Source: Pirellulales bacterium
GTDB taxonomy: Bacteria > Planctomycetota > Planctomycetia > Pirellulales > PALSA-1355
Direction: 5' to 3'
Length of the DNA: 64,000 bases
Assembly: GCA_022844125.1 (NCBI GenBank)
Contig: JALHMI010000011.1
Coordinates: 221,333-285,332 of the forward strand
In this document: one piece after another, positions 17,508 through 27,339 of the stretch
How positions within the stretch are numbered: position 1 is the first letter of the stretch
How the letters are laid out: each line of letters opens with the position of its first letter
Notes under the pieces: model-generated
What the model was told of the DNA's origin: nothing
Databases searched by the model: none
Seen by the model: the letters and a program-made list of their open reading frames with translations, nothing else
Program-made: the position numbers and the translations under genes

Positions 17508-19487
17508 TTACAATTTCGGCGGCGGGCGCTTCGGTGGCGGTGCCCGCTCCGGAACTGGGCGGGGCATCGCCACTGCCGGCGTTTGTCGCGGTTCATTCAC
17601 GCCGGTGTACTTTTCGCGCCATTTCCAACCCAGCGGAACGGAAAGCTCCTGCTCAGCGATCAGCGCCCACGGCGTATCGGGATGTTCATGCCGCACGCGC
17701 TCGAGATACTGCTTCGCCTCGGCCGCCTGCTTTTCCAGCACACTCCCGACGCTGATCTCATCGTCGCGCACAAGTTCCCAAGTGTCATTCTTGGCGTCGG
17801 CGAAGCGCATCCCCTGTTTGGCCTTAGCCAACATCGCGTTGTAGCCCTCGGTGCGAACCTTAAGTGCCAACACCCGTCCCATCGAAAGGTCGAACCCGGC
17901 TTGCCACCGCGGCACCGTCAGCTTGGGGCGGTCTCTCACGCCTTGCGAGAGTGTTTCGTATAGGCGGGTAATCTTTGGCTCCAGCACCGCCGCCGACTGC
18001 TGAGCGCGCGATAGCCGCCCGGCCAGATCGGCGTCGTTCACCTTTGGAAACTCGAGCGTGGGCCGAGCCATCGGCGTGATCCACGACATCTCGGCGGCTG
18101 TCACAAGAGCCTCGCGAGCCTTATTCTCTTTGAGCAATCGCTGATACTCTTTGATCGGTACGTAGTCTGGCCGATAGGCGAGCATCCGCTCCGGTTCGAA
18201 AAAATGGCTCAACCTGGCGCTCAGTAGGGCGGTCTCATTCCGGCTGACGCTCTTCCCCACCTTACGATTAGGATGCACCGCAAAGTACAGCCCGCCGGTT
18301 TCGTAGCACAGTCGCGTCAGGCTGTAGGGGCCGAATCCCGAGTCGAGCGCTTCATCTATCTCTTCCCCAATCTTTACTAGTTCCGGCAAGTATGACTCGG
18401 GGCCCTGCCGCACCAGAATCCACTGCGGGGACTGATCGTACTTTGGGTCGGGGTCAACGTACTTGAGTGCCACGTCGCGCCGCCCGAATGGCGCCGGCAC
18501 GCCCACGCAGTACACCGGAACTTCCAGCCGCCGCGCAAGCTGCACCGTGCGGTCCAGTTCGTTCTCATCGTCACCCGACTCGTCGGTGAACAACACTAAC
18601 ATCACGTTGCGCCGCGGTTCACGCGTGCGCAGCGGCCGATAGCGATCGATCACCTGGGCGACCGCGCCGAATGTGTGCTCGATGCCGCTATCGTCATTCT
18701 CAACGGCTCCGACCGCCGCTTTAATTTCGTCGATGTCGTCCGTCGGCTTCGGAGTCAAAAATGTCACGTTCTGACCGAAAGCCACGATCGAAGTGAGCAG
18801 CGGCTTGTCCTCATGCCTGGCGAAGGCGTCGTTCTTGCTCGCCTCGATTACGCCCAACTCCTCATAGATGCGGCCGAAGCGTTTGGCAATATCTGCTCGC
18901 TGTTTGGCCAGACTACCCGATTGATCGAACAGCCACACCACCAGCGTCGGCCGTTCTTCCAACTTGAGCAGGATCTCTTGCGTCAGGCGATCGATTGCGC
19001 CCCCCGCGCCCACGGCTCCCACGCCCGCCGATCCCATCACCGGCACGTTCTCGGTGAACTTTGGGCCGGTCGCGATCCGAACTTCTTCCAGCAGCGGAGC
19101 CATGTCGTCCATCGCCACCGGCGGCTCGTCGACTTCGAGTTCGCCGGGCGTGGCCTCCAGCGACATCACCGGCGCGAGCGCGAAGTCCGCCTCGCCTTGG
19201 CCACTGCTCGAGGCACCAATTTCTTCCTGGGGAGTTTCCGAGTAGGCGAACTCTTCGCTGCTCTCGAGCGGGTCGATCGGATCGACCGTCGTGGCCTCGA
19301 CTCGCAGCGGCGGTTCCTTCTGTGCCTGCGTCGTAACGAACAGGGTCATTCCCACCAGGATCGCCAAGTGCAACATCATGCTCAGCAACCACGCCGGCGT
19401 CTCGCTGTCCCAAAGCGAATCGCCGATCGCCGCGCGCGAAGGCCACGCCTCTCGAATTCGAGCGATGATTTGCACCGCAGCCGTCAA
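17508..19487 (-). CDS. Membrane-anchored von Willebrand factor A domain protein
   Basis: 659 residues. One membrane helix (WLLSMMLHLAILVGMTLFV, residues 33-51), an acidic low-complexity stretch (~60-140), then a vWA domain starting TLVVWLFDQSGS with the MIDAS D188-x-S190-x-S192 motif and a later VMLVLFTDESGDDENE strand. The C-terminal ~250 residues are helical with no recognised domain. Metal-dependent adhesion or protein scaffolding at the envelope is the usual vWA role; the partner is unknown. It is divergent from the hydrolase-fold gene at 19823. Confidence 0.8.
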   Translation of the reverse strand: MTAAVQIIARIREAWPSRAAIGDSLWDSETPAWLLSMMLHLAILVGMTLFVTTQAQKEPPLRVEATTVDPIDPLESSEEFAYSETPQEEIGASSSGQGEADFALAPVMSLEATPGELEVDEPPVAMDDMAPLLEEVRIATGPKFTENVPVMGSAGVGAVGAGGAIDRLTQEILLKLEERPTLVVWLFDQSGSLAKQRADIAKRFGRIYEELGVIEASKNDAFARHEDKPLLTSIVAFGQNVTFLTPKPTDDIDEIKAAVGAVENDDSGIEHTFGAVAQVIDRYRPLRTREPRRNVMLVLFTDESGDDENELDRTVQLARRLEVPVYCVGVPAPFGRRDVALKYVDPDPKYDQSPQWILVRQGPESYLPELVKIGEEIDEALDSGFGPYSLTRLCYETGGLYFAVHPNRKVGKSVSRNETALLSARLSHFFEPERMLAYRPDYVPIKEYQRLLKENKAREALVTAAEMSWITPMARPTLEFPKVNDADLAGRLSRAQQSAAVLEPKITRLYETLSQGVRDRPKLTVPRWQAGFDLSMGRVLALKVRTEGYNAMLAKAKQGMRFADAKNDTWELVRDDEISVGSVLEKQAAEAKQYLERVRHEHPDTPWALIAEQELSVPLGWKWREKYTGVNEPRQTPAVAMPRPVPERAPPPKRPPPKL

Positions 19488-19822
19488 CCTGTTCTATGTA
19501 CCGATCCCTGCCGCTCGCCGGGAGTCCATCTTCATCGACACTGCGCCCCGCCGCAACTAGCAGAGATGCGCGTTTCCCACGCGTGCAATTGTCGGATTCG
19601 TGTATCGCCAGGCCAATTATTCCCCTCCAACCCCTCGGCGAGCACCTTCGAAGGCCCAAGTCCCGCAGTGCCCGGGCCCTAGGCGAAGAGATTCTCCGGA
19701 ACTCGTTGACCTTACTGGTTCCATCGACTTAGGATTGAGAGAGCTGCCGCGGCGGGCAGAACGCGGGGCTGATGGCCAATCGCGGCATTCCAATCCTTCT
19801 CCGCTATGGAGGTAACCTGGTG
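19488..19822. other. Divergent intergenic region with a promoter-like site
   Basis: 335 bases between the divergent vWA and hydrolase-fold genes. TTGACC (19706-19711), 18-base spacer, TAGGAT (19730-19735) is a candidate promoter for the plus-strand gene with a leader of about 80 bases. No other structure noted. Confidence 0.4.
19706..19735 (+). promoter_or_regulatory. Candidate promoter for the hydrolase-fold gene
   Basis: TTGACC matches the -35 consensus in 5 of 6 bases and TAGGAT the -10 in 4 of 6, with an 18-base spacer. The gene start is about 80 bases downstream of the expected initiation point. Confidence 0.4.
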
Positions 19823-20776
19823 ATGGCTGCTGCCAGCGGGGTCGTGCGGGGCTTCACTCTAGCCGCTCTTGACTTCGTCCGTCGACGTTCGCCGCGATGC
19901 TACACCGCGGCGACCCTGCTCGCAGCATTATTGCTCGCGGCGCCCGTCAAGGCCCAGGCTCCCATGGATGACGACAAGCCTGCTCCGCCAGAGAACTTGT
20001 CCCTTAGGACTACCGATGGAGTGTCTCTTGCAGCCACGTTTTATCCCAGTAAGCGCGGAAAGGACGCCGCTTGCGTGATCCTGCTCCACGACGATGGCGG
20101 CAAGCGCGCGGAACTCGATCGGCTCGCGCGGCGATTGCAGCTTCTCGGGTCCGCTGTCATCGTGCCCGACTTGCGCGGACATGGCGAGAGCGCTGGCGAA
20201 CTCAAGCAGCTACGGCTGGAAGATTACCAGGCGATGATCGACCGCGACCTGGAAACCGTGAAGGGGTTTCTGGTCAAACGCAACAACGCCGGCGAACTGA
20301 ACATCGAACGCTTGGGAATCGTGGGAGTTCATCTCGGAGCGGCACTCGCGCTCAACTGGGCCGCGCAAGACTGGAGCTGGCCGGAACTTGCCGTGGGCAA
20401 ACAGGGGCAAGACGTCAAAGCTCTTGCCCTGATTTCACCCGAGTGGAGCTACAAGGGCCTGCGCATCGGCGAGGCCGTCGTCGAGCCGAATATTCAGACT
20501 GAGCTTTCGATCTTCATTGTCGTCGGCCGTCGGAACAATAAATCTTATAGCGAAGCCCGCCGGTTGTACAACAACTTTGCCAAGCATCACGATGTCTCGC
20601 CGTCCCAGCCGATCGAAGGGCGGACGCTTTTCTTTCAATCGCCGGCCACGACGCTCCAGGGGCAACAGCTCCTGAACGAGCCGAGTATCGACGTGGAAAC
20701 CATGATTGCCGAGTTCGTCGAACTGAGGCTCATCGATCCGGCGATGACCTGGCAGATGCGCAAGCCGCCGCTGTAG
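19823..20776 (+). CDS. Exported alpha/beta-hydrolase-fold protein lacking catalytic Ser
   Basis: 317 residues with an N-terminal signal peptide (TAATLLAALLLAAPVKAQA). The fold is clear: CVILLHDDGG (oxyanion strand), VIVPDLRGHGESAG, then LGIVGVHLGAALALNWAA, where the nucleophile elbow G-x-S-x-G reads G-V-H-L-G. No His-Gly is seen where the catalytic His is expected (the C-terminal part reads TTLQGQQLL). It is therefore probably a non-catalytic binding protein or uses a different chemistry. Start chosen at ATG 19823 because GGAGGT lies 9 bases upstream; GTG 19820 is adjacent. Confidence 0.8.
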   Translation: MAAASGVVRGFTLAALDFVRRRSPRCYTAATLLAALLLAAPVKAQAPMDDDKPAPPENLSLRTTDGVSLAATFYPSKRGKDAACVILLHDDGGKRAELDRLARRLQLLGSAVIVPDLRGHGESAGELKQLRLEDYQAMIDRDLETVKGFLVKRNNAGELNIERLGIVGVHLGAALALNWAAQDWSWPELAVGKQGQDVKALALISPEWSYKGLRIGEAVVEPNIQTELSIFIVVGRRNNKSYSEARRLYNNFAKHHDVSPSQPIEGRTLFFQSPATTLQGQQLLNEPSIDVETMIAEFVELRLIDPAMTWQMRKPPL

Positions 20777-20798
20777 ACGAAACCGCGACCGCTTTGCC

Positions 20799-21398
20799 CT
20801 ACGGTCGCGGCGGCACCGGCATCATCGCGGGCGAGTCCTCGACCCGCGTGAGTCGGCTGTCACGCGCCGGAATCCGCAACACGGCCCCGATAGGCAACAG
20901 ATCGGGCGTCGACAGTACGTCCTGGTTCAGGTCATAAATCCGGTGATAAGCATCTGCCCGGCCCAGATAGCGCAAGGCTAAACTGGTCAGTGTGTCGCCG
21001 TCTTCAACTCTGTGCCGCAGTTCGTGCGAACTCTCATACGAACTGGGTAAAGCCTCTCGAGCGGGCGGCGGAGTGGACTGCCCCGTCGCTGGATCGACAA
21101 TTCCGTCGATTGGCGCCAGCAGCGTGCCCACGGGACGCATGGTCTGATAGGTTGTCGGTTCGGGCGGAAGCGCCAGCGGTTGGGTGATCGCGGCCGTCGC
21201 CGGAGCAGGGGCCGACAGCGGCGCATTCGGACTCCAGGCCGGTGCTCCCACGCGGCGTTCCACATGCTGCGCGAACGGGTCGTCGCTCGCTCCGCTCCAA
21301 AACCGGAGCGGCGAGTTCTCTTTGCTGAACATCAGCGCGGCGCTAACGCCCACGATCAATACGGAGAGTATAATCGCGACTCTTTTACCGACGGGCAT
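20799..21398 (-). CDS. Membrane-anchored LysM domain protein
   Basis: 199 residues. A short basic N-terminus and one membrane helix (VAIILSVLIVGVSAALMF) are followed by a ~100-residue Pro/Ala-rich spacer and a C-terminal LysM domain (HRVEDGDTLTSLALRYLG ... LPIGAVLRIP). LysM binds GlcNAc-containing glycans such as peptidoglycan, so the protein probably bridges membrane and cell wall. ATG 21398 follows GAGGTAGGA; the frame extends to 21515 without support. It lies 341 bases downstream of secDF on the same strand. Confidence 0.85.
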   Translation of the reverse strand: MPVGKRVAIILSVLIVGVSAALMFSKENSPLRFWSGASDDPFAQHVERRVGAPAWSPNAPLSAPAPATAAITQPLALPPEPTTYQTMRPVGTLLAPIDGIVDPATGQSTPPPAREALPSSYESSHELRHRVEDGDTLTSLALRYLGRADAYHRIYDLNQDVLSTPDLLPIGAVLRIPARDSRLTRVEDSPAMMPVPPRP

Positions 21399-21739
21399 GT
21401 TCCTACCTCGAACGTTGGTCGTACCCAGAATCTTGTCACGCCGCCCCCAGAGTTTTACTCCAGTCTTCATCCAACTATTGGAGCGCGGCCGCGCGGAGTG
21501 AAGCCCCGCGCGCACGACTTCGGCAAAAAAAGCAAAGTCGTGGTCGGCTTCTACCGAACGTGTGCGCTCGCAGCAAAGGGCGCATGTGCGCGCGTTACGT
21601 AAGCTTTAAGGCTGCTAGCGGTCGACCGCGCGCGGCATAGCGCGCAACTCCAACTCGCAAAGCTTGCGCGATCGGCGAAGTTTGCCGTGCCGGTGGCTTG
21701 CCCGTGACGGATCGACGCGGCCCTATTGCGTGAGGCAAG
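21399..21739. other. Intergenic region between secDF and the LysM gene
   Basis: 341 bases. It contains GC-rich inverted patches (for example around 21625-21645, CGCGCGCGGCATAGCGCGC) but no gene, tRNA or clear promoter that I can support. Confidence 0.5.
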
Positions 21740-24700
21740 CTACCGCGACTGACCGGACGTCGAGAGATCCCGCTTCGACACCGGCTGATCCGGGGCCGGC
21801 TGGAGCCACAACAGCAGCGGGGCGGCGATATACACCGTACTGTAGGTACCGGCGATGACGCCGATTACCATCGTGTAGGCAAACGCGTGAATGCCCGGCC
21901 CGCCCACGAAATACAGAATCAAGCACGCGATAAACACCGTGCCCGAGGTGATGATCGTACGGGATAACGTCTGATTGATGCTCAGGTTGATCATGTCGGC
22001 CGTCACCCGCGGACTCTTGCCGCGCACTTCGCGAATTCGGTCGAAGATCACGATCGTATCGTTGATCGAGAAACCGACGATCGTGAGCAGGGCGGCCACC
22101 ACCGCCAAGCTGATCTTGAAAGGATCGACCAGCAGCGCGCCCATGAACGGGGAAAGGTACGCACTCAGCGCCAGCGCCGCGACGGCAATCATCACGTCGT
22201 GCACCAGCGCCACGACCGCCGCCAGGCCGAAGAACAGGTTCTGGAACCGGATCCAGACGTAAAGCACAATCATGACCATGCTCGCGAGCATCGCGTAAAC
22301 GGCCATCATTTGCGTGTCGCCGGCCACTTTGCCGCCGATCTCGCTAGAAGAAGCAAACACCGGCGTCGCGGCCAATTCGGCTTCCATCGCACCAAGCAGT
22401 TTGTCCGTCTGTTCGCTATCGAGCGTGCTTTCGAGAGCCCAATTGTCATAACGGGCGTCGCTCCCTTCCTGATAGCCCGGGTTCGCCAGCCGGAACGGCA
22501 TTTGCCCCAGTCCGAGCGAATCGAGTCGGCCTTGCACGAGCTCCGCCAGCGGGTCGTGGGCTATCGGCTCGGGGAATTTCAACTCCACACGCGTGCCCCC
22601 GATGAGCGACAGGTCGGCGGGCGCTGTCAACGGAGCGTCCTCTGCCGATTCGGTGCTGGTCGGACTGGCCGGGGCAGGCTCAGTCGGGGACGCAGGAGTC
22701 TCCGTAGCGGGCGCCTTCCCCGCCGGTTGTTCGGCAGGTTCTTCCGCGGCAGGCGTTTCGGTGGCCGTCTCGGCCGGGGGCGTCTCCGCGGCTTTCTCCT
22801 CTTGCTGATACGATGCAAAACGGAACGGACTGCGAACATTCCGCGATGACGACTCTTCGGGCTGCGGCACCGGAGTTTCGGCCGGCGCTTCCGCGGCAGG
22901 CTCCGCCGCCGGCTGTTCGGCCGGTGCGGGTTCCGTGGCCGGCGTCTCCGTCGTCGGAGCTTCCGCTGCCGGTTGCTCAGCAGGCGTTTCCGTGGCGGCC
23001 GGGGTTTCCGCGGCGGGCGATGCAGGCGACTCGTTCGCCGGTGTTTCACTCGCAGCGGGTGCTTGACCGGCAGCAGGCGCGGCCTCGATCTTCGTCAGTT
23101 CGCCGTGCGACATGCTGTACGTTTTCAGCGAGCCGGCGAAGGTTTCCTTGAGCATCTTCTGTACGTTCGCGATCTCTCGGTCGGACGTGTCAATCTTGAA
23201 CTCGTCACCCGCCTCACCCACGCTGCTCACCGCCACGTCCGGCAGTTGAGCCACGGCCTTGCGTACATCCGCGATCGGCTGCGTCTTCCCCTCCGCGAAT
23301 TCAATCTGCACGCTCGATCCGCCGGTGAAGTCGATATCCAGCAGTTCCTTTCCTCGCGAGACCATCGCCACTACGCCAGCGGCAATGATCACGCTCGAAA
23401 CCACGACGGCCGGAATGCAGTAGTGAATGAAATTGAAGTTCGGCGTGGTGAAGAACTTCATCATCGTCAGCCGCTCGATCCACCGCTTGCGTTCCACAAT
23501 GTCAAGAATCACGCGCGACACATAGATCGCCGTGAACATGCTCACCAGCAGGCCCAGGATCAGTGTGACGGCGAAGCCCTTGATCTGGTCGGTGCCGATC
23601 ACGTACAGCACGATCGCCGTGATCAAGGTCGTGATATTCGAATCCAAGATCGTGCCCGTGGCACGCGAGAAGCCGTTGCGAATCGCCATTCGCAGCGACG
23701 CCCCGCGCTCGAGTTCTTCGCGGATGCGCTCGTAAATGAGCACGTTCGCGTCGACCGCCATGCCCACCGTAAGCACCAGGCCCGCGAGACCAGGCAGCGT
23801 GAAAGCCGCCTTGATCATGATCATCAAGGCCACGGTCATCAGCACGTTGAGCGCCACTGCCATGTCGGCCACGAAGCCGGCAAAGTGGTAGTACACGAGC
23901 ATAAAGATCAGAATCAGCGCGGTCGAGATCAGCATTGCCCGCGCACCGGAGCGAATCGTGTCTTCGCCCAGCTGAGCGCTGATCCGCTGCTGGCTGATCG
24001 GATCCGGTCGAAGCGAAGCGGGCAAGCTGCCAGCATTGAGCACGCTCACGAGCACTTCAACCTCGTCTTTGTCGACGCCCGTAATCTGGCCCTGGCCACT
24101 GATCGTGCTCTGCAGGTTCGGGGCCGAGATCATCTCGTTGTCGAGAATAATGCCCAGGTTGCGCGTAAAGCCGGACTCGTCCGGCAGATTTCGGCTGGTG
24201 AGGCTGCGGAATTTTTCCGCGCCAATTGCGTCGAAGTTGAAGTCCACCGCATTGCCGCCGCGATTGTCAAAACCGGCCGCGGCGCGGGTAATATACTGAC
24301 CGTCGACGTTGAACGGATCGATCGCCACGAGGATCTGCCGCGTGCCGTCCGGCGACGTCCGATAGACCGCCTGCGTTGGGTCGAAACCTTGCGCCTTGGG
24401 ACCAGCCTTGACCCAGCGACCTGCCAGGCGGGGACCGATCATTACATCGCGGCCGGGCGTCCGTTCGGCGGCCCGAATCAACTCGCGATTGTCAGTCGGA
24501 TTGGCCACCATCCGGAATATGAGGGCACCGCTGGTGCTGATCTTCCGCTTGATCTGATCGACTTCGCGCTCGTCCACCTCGGGAATGATGACTTCGATCT
24601 GCTCGGCGCCGTACTGGCGAATCGTGAGCTCTTTGACGCCGCCGGGATTAATGCGGCGGCCGACCGCGGCAATCAACTTGTTCATGTCGAGCTGGCGCTG

Positions 24701-25294
24701 TGCGCCGGGGTCGGCCCGGTACAGGAGCACAGTCGCGCCGTCCTTCACAGTCCGGCTTTCCAGATTCAGAATCGTGCCCGATTCGCGCAGATTCTCAATC
24801 GTGGTCTGCACTGCGTCGGAATTGCCGCCGGCGGGCACGACGATCTCAATCCGATTATTCTCCAGCGGCCGGGCAACCAGTTGCTCACCGCCGCCAGCAT
24901 TGATTTCCTGGTTGATCGTTTGGATCGTGTTCGACATCCAGTCGGAACTGCTGGCCTGCGTGTCCACTTCGTACACCAGCACCACACCACCGCTCAGGTC
25001 GATGCCAAGCTTGGGCGGCCAGCCGAAGTACACAACCGCAATGCTGGCGAACAGCGTGAACAGCACCACGCCAATGCGGAAGGAGTAGTCTCGCATCCGC
25101 AGGGCATTAGCGACGATCGTTCCGGCTACGAACGAGCCGACGATGATGCCGATGGCGATCAGCAGCCGCAACATGGACGTCGATGCGTCGCCCGTGGCGA
25201 GGTCATTGGCAGCGTCGGTGGCGGCTTGATCAGCGGCTTCGACGGCCGGAGCCGCCTGAGCGAGGAGCCAGGCAATAGTTGAATACGGGGCCAT
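21740..25294 (-). CDS. secDF: Fused protein translocase subunit SecDF
   Basis: 1184 residues, SecD and SecF in one chain: the proton-driven periplasmic motor that helps SecYEG export proteins. SecD part: GIDLSGGVVLVYEVDT, periplasmic P1 domain, then membrane helices with LAGLVLTVGMAVDANVLIYERIREE. SecF part: LLDIDFTGGSSVQIEF and VGFSINDTIVIFDRIREVRG. Odd feature: an Ala/Pro/Glu/Thr repeat region (residues ~735-890) sits inside the SecF periplasmic loop between its first two membrane helices, splitting it into two portions. An additional N-terminal helix precedes the usual SecD start. 18 bases after yajC, so the operon is tgt-yajC-secDF. Confidence 0.95.
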   Translation of the reverse strand: MAPYSTIAWLLAQAAPAVEAADQAATDAANDLATGDASTSMLRLLIAIGIIVGSFVAGTIVANALRMRDYSFRIGVVLFTLFASIAVVYFGWPPKLGIDLSGGVVLVYEVDTQASSSDWMSNTIQTINQEINAGGGEQLVARPLENNRIEIVVPAGGNSDAVQTTIENLRESGTILNLESRTVKDGATVLLYRADPGAQRQLDMNKLIAAVGRRINPGGVKELTIRQYGAEQIEVIIPEVDEREVDQIKRKISTSGALIFRMVANPTDNRELIRAAERTPGRDVMIGPRLAGRWVKAGPKAQGFDPTQAVYRTSPDGTRQILVAIDPFNVDGQYITRAAAGFDNRGGNAVDFNFDAIGAEKFRSLTSRNLPDESGFTRNLGIILDNEMISAPNLQSTISGQGQITGVDKDEVEVLVSVLNAGSLPASLRPDPISQQRISAQLGEDTIRSGARAMLISTALILIFMLVYYHFAGFVADMAVALNVLMTVALMIMIKAAFTLPGLAGLVLTVGMAVDANVLIYERIREELERGASLRMAIRNGFSRATGTILDSNITTLITAIVLYVIGTDQIKGFAVTLILGLLVSMFTAIYVSRVILDIVERKRWIERLTMMKFFTTPNFNFIHYCIPAVVVSSVIIAAGVVAMVSRGKELLDIDFTGGSSVQIEFAEGKTQPIADVRKAVAQLPDVAVSSVGEAGDEFKIDTSDREIANVQKMLKETFAGSLKTYSMSHGELTKIEAAPAAGQAPAASETPANESPASPAAETPAATETPAEQPAAEAPTTETPATEPAPAEQPAAEPAAEAPAETPVPQPEESSSRNVRSPFRFASYQQEEKAAETPPAETATETPAAEEPAEQPAGKAPATETPASPTEPAPASPTSTESAEDAPLTAPADLSLIGGTRVELKFPEPIAHDPLAELVQGRLDSLGLGQMPFRLANPGYQEGSDARYDNWALESTLDSEQTDKLLGAMEAELAATPVFASSSEIGGKVAGDTQMMAVYAMLASMVMIVLYVWIRFQNLFFGLAAVVALVHDVMIAVAALALSAYLSPFMGALLVDPFKISLAVVAALLTIVGFSINDTIVIFDRIREVRGKSPRVTADMINLSINQTLSRTIITSGTVFIACLILYFVGGPGIHAFAYTMVIGVIAGTYSTVYIAAPLLLWLQPAPDQPVSKRDLSTSGQSR

Positions 25295-25312
25295 CGGAGT
25301 TCAATTCCTCGC

Positions 25313-25678
25313 CTAGGAGTTTGCTTTGTCGGCGGATTCCTCGCCGACGATTCTTGCGACGGCGCCAATCGTGACGCGCATTTTGGCGTTCGTCGCCTCG
25401 TCAATTTTCAGAGTCACTTCATCGCTCTCGCGATTCACATTCACGACCACGCCGTAAATGCCGCCAATCGTTACCACCCGGTCGTTCTTCTTCAGAGACT
25501 CAAGCCGGTTCTGAACAGTCTGTTGCTTCCGCCGCTCGGGCCGCAGGATCATGAAGTAGTACAGCGCGATCGCCGCGAACACCGGGATCAAGAGCTGAAT
25601 GATCCCACCTCCCGGCTCGCCGGCGGGCGGTGCTTTGGGAGCCTCTTGGGCCAACAACTGAAACAGCGACATGTTCAT
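25313..25678 (-). CDS. yajC: Preprotein translocase subunit YajC
   Basis: 121-residue single-pass protein that associates with SecDF. Helix LLIPVFAAIALYYFMILRPE is followed by RRKQQTVQNRLESLKKNDRV, then VVTIGGIYGVVVNV and VTLKID, the typical YajC small beta domain. Start may be at the first or third codon (MNMSLF). Directly upstream of secDF as in most bacteria. Confidence 0.93.
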   Translation of the reverse strand: MNMSLFQLLAQEAPKAPPAGEPGGGIIQLLIPVFAAIALYYFMILRPERRKQQTVQNRLESLKKNDRVVTIGGIYGVVVNVNRESDEVTLKIDEATNAKMRVTIGAVARIVGEESADKANS

Positions 25679-26023
25679 GCTGATCTTTGGTTCTGCTCGT
25701 GCTGGTGTCCGCTGTTCCGTCCGATCGGGGGCTGCCAGCCCAGCGCCGCGGGAAGCTGGTTCGATGCAGGCGCCCCTTACTGCGGCCGCCCGTCAGACTA
25801 CCACGGTTTGCGCTGGCACTGGTATTCGATGCGAGCCGCAAATGGCGCTTGCCGCCCCCACTGCGCGATGCTTCGTCGAACTGGGCTGCAACCCCCCAAA
25901 CAACGCATTTTTTACCGCGATCCTGATGCGAAACGGGTATCTTAAAGTGCTATCGCAAAAGGAACAAGGGCAGGAAGCAGGCCATCGAACGGCGCGTTCG
26001 CCTAAACAGCCAGAATCGCGTAG
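25679..26023. other. Intergenic region between tgt and yajC
   Basis: 345 bases on the minus-strand path from tgt to yajC. No gene or clear hairpin seen. Its length suggests yajC-secDF may have its own promoter, but I could not pick a convincing one. Confidence 0.5.
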
Positions 26024-27169
26024 CTAGCCATTTTCGGCGTCTGCCGCACTCGACCCAGATCGCAGCAGGCGAAGCCGCTCATCGGCAAACGCCCCGTACC
26101 TGCCCGCTGCAATTGCCGACCGGGCATCGGCCAGTAATCGCTGATAGAACGTCAGGTTGTGCAGCGAAACCAGAATTGGCCCGAGCATCTCGTTCGCCAG
26201 AAACAAGTGCCGCAGATAACCGCGGCTGTGAAGGCATGCCGCGCAGGGGCAGCCCTCTTCCAGAGGCCGCGGGTCGCGCGCATGCTGCAAGTTTTTCAGT
26301 CGCACAGGACCAGTCGCCGTGAACGCGAGCCCATTGCGGCCATTGCGCGTCGGCAACACGCAATCAAACAGATCGATACCCCGTCGCACGGCTTCCAGCA
26401 AATCCTCCGGCCGGCCAACCCCCATCAAATACCGCGGCCGATCCACAGGCATCGCCGGCACCGTCGCTTCCAGAATCCGGTACATCTCCGCCGGCTCCTC
26501 ACCCACGCTGAGTCCGCCCACCGCATAGCCGGGAAGCTCGAGCTCGGCGAGTTGCTGCGCGCATTGCACGCGCAGCTCGGCATCGAGCCCGCCTTGCACG
26601 ATGCCAAACAGCGCTTGATCCGTACGCGTTTGGGCCGCTTTGCAGCGCCTCGCCCAGCGAATGCTCCGCTCCATCGCCTCGCGCACCAGTTCCGGCGGGC
26701 TGGGGAGCGCCACCACGTGGTCGAGCACCATCGCCACGTCCGCGCCCAGCGCTTCTTGAATCTCGACCGCGCGTTTGGGCGAAAGTTCCAGCAGGTTGCC
26801 GTCGATGTGCGAGCGGAACACGGCCTTCTCTTCCGTGATCTTGGTGTTCGCCGCCAGGCTGAACAGTTGGAAGCCACCGCTGTCAGTCAGGATTGGCCCG
26901 CTCCAGCCCGAGAACCCGTGCAGGCCGCCCAGCTCGCGCACGATTTCTTCACCGGGCCGCAGCGCCAGGTGATAGGTGTTACCGAGGATCATCTCCGCGC
27001 CCGTCGCGCGGATCATGTCCACGGTAAGTCCTTTCACGGTGCCTTGCGTGCCGACGGGCATGAACGCTGGCATCGACACAGGACCATGCGGCGTGTGAAA
27101 CGTGCTCGTCCGCGCGGATGTGGTCGGGTCTTGCGCGTGAACTTCGAAGTTGAACGAACTGCCTGCCAT
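26024..27169 (-). CDS. tgt: tRNA-guanine transglycosylase (queuine tRNA-ribosyltransferase)
   Basis: Exchanges G34 of GUN-anticodon tRNAs for preQ1 in queuosine synthesis (381 aa). Signatures: [12 protein letters not shown], the nucleophile/base region [30 protein letters not shown], and the zinc site [17 protein letters not shown] with the later His in SLHNLTFY. Length is normal. It heads the tgt-yajC-secDF order and is divergent from the GH15 gene. Confidence 0.95.
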   Translation of the reverse strand: MAGSSFNFEVHAQDPTTSARTSTFHTPHGPVSMPAFMPVGTQGTVKGLTVDMIRATGAEMILGNTYHLALRPGEEIVRELGGLHGFSGWSGPILTDSGGFQLFSLAANTKITEEKAVFRSHIDGNLLELSPKRAVEIQEALGADVAMVLDHVVALPSPPELVREAMERSIRWARRCKAAQTRTDQALFGIVQGGLDAELRVQCAQQLAELELPGYAVGGLSVGEEPAEMYRILEATVPAMPVDRPRYLMGVGRPEDLLEAVRRGIDLFDCVLPTRNGRNGLAFTATGPVRLKNLQHARDPRPLEEGCPCAACLHSRGYLRHLFLANEMLGPILVSLHNLTFYQRLLADARSAIAAGRYGAFADERLRLLRSGSSAADAENG

Positions 27170-27339
27170 GCGCCAGAGTGTCCATTATCGAACGTGTCGT
27201 GCTTGATTGCGATTTAGCACCGATTGAAGGTCGCAAAGTGCGGGAAATTATCCTCTCCACTTCGGCTGCGAGCAATGGTTCCACGCGTGCGTGTTCTCTA
27301 AAGGTTGCCCGGGCTTTCCGCGAAGCCGATAATCCGGGC

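Noticed and set aside
22973..25282. 769-residue open frame antisense to secDF
   Set aside because: It is the shadow of a GC-rich gene with clear SecD/SecF motifs on the other strand.
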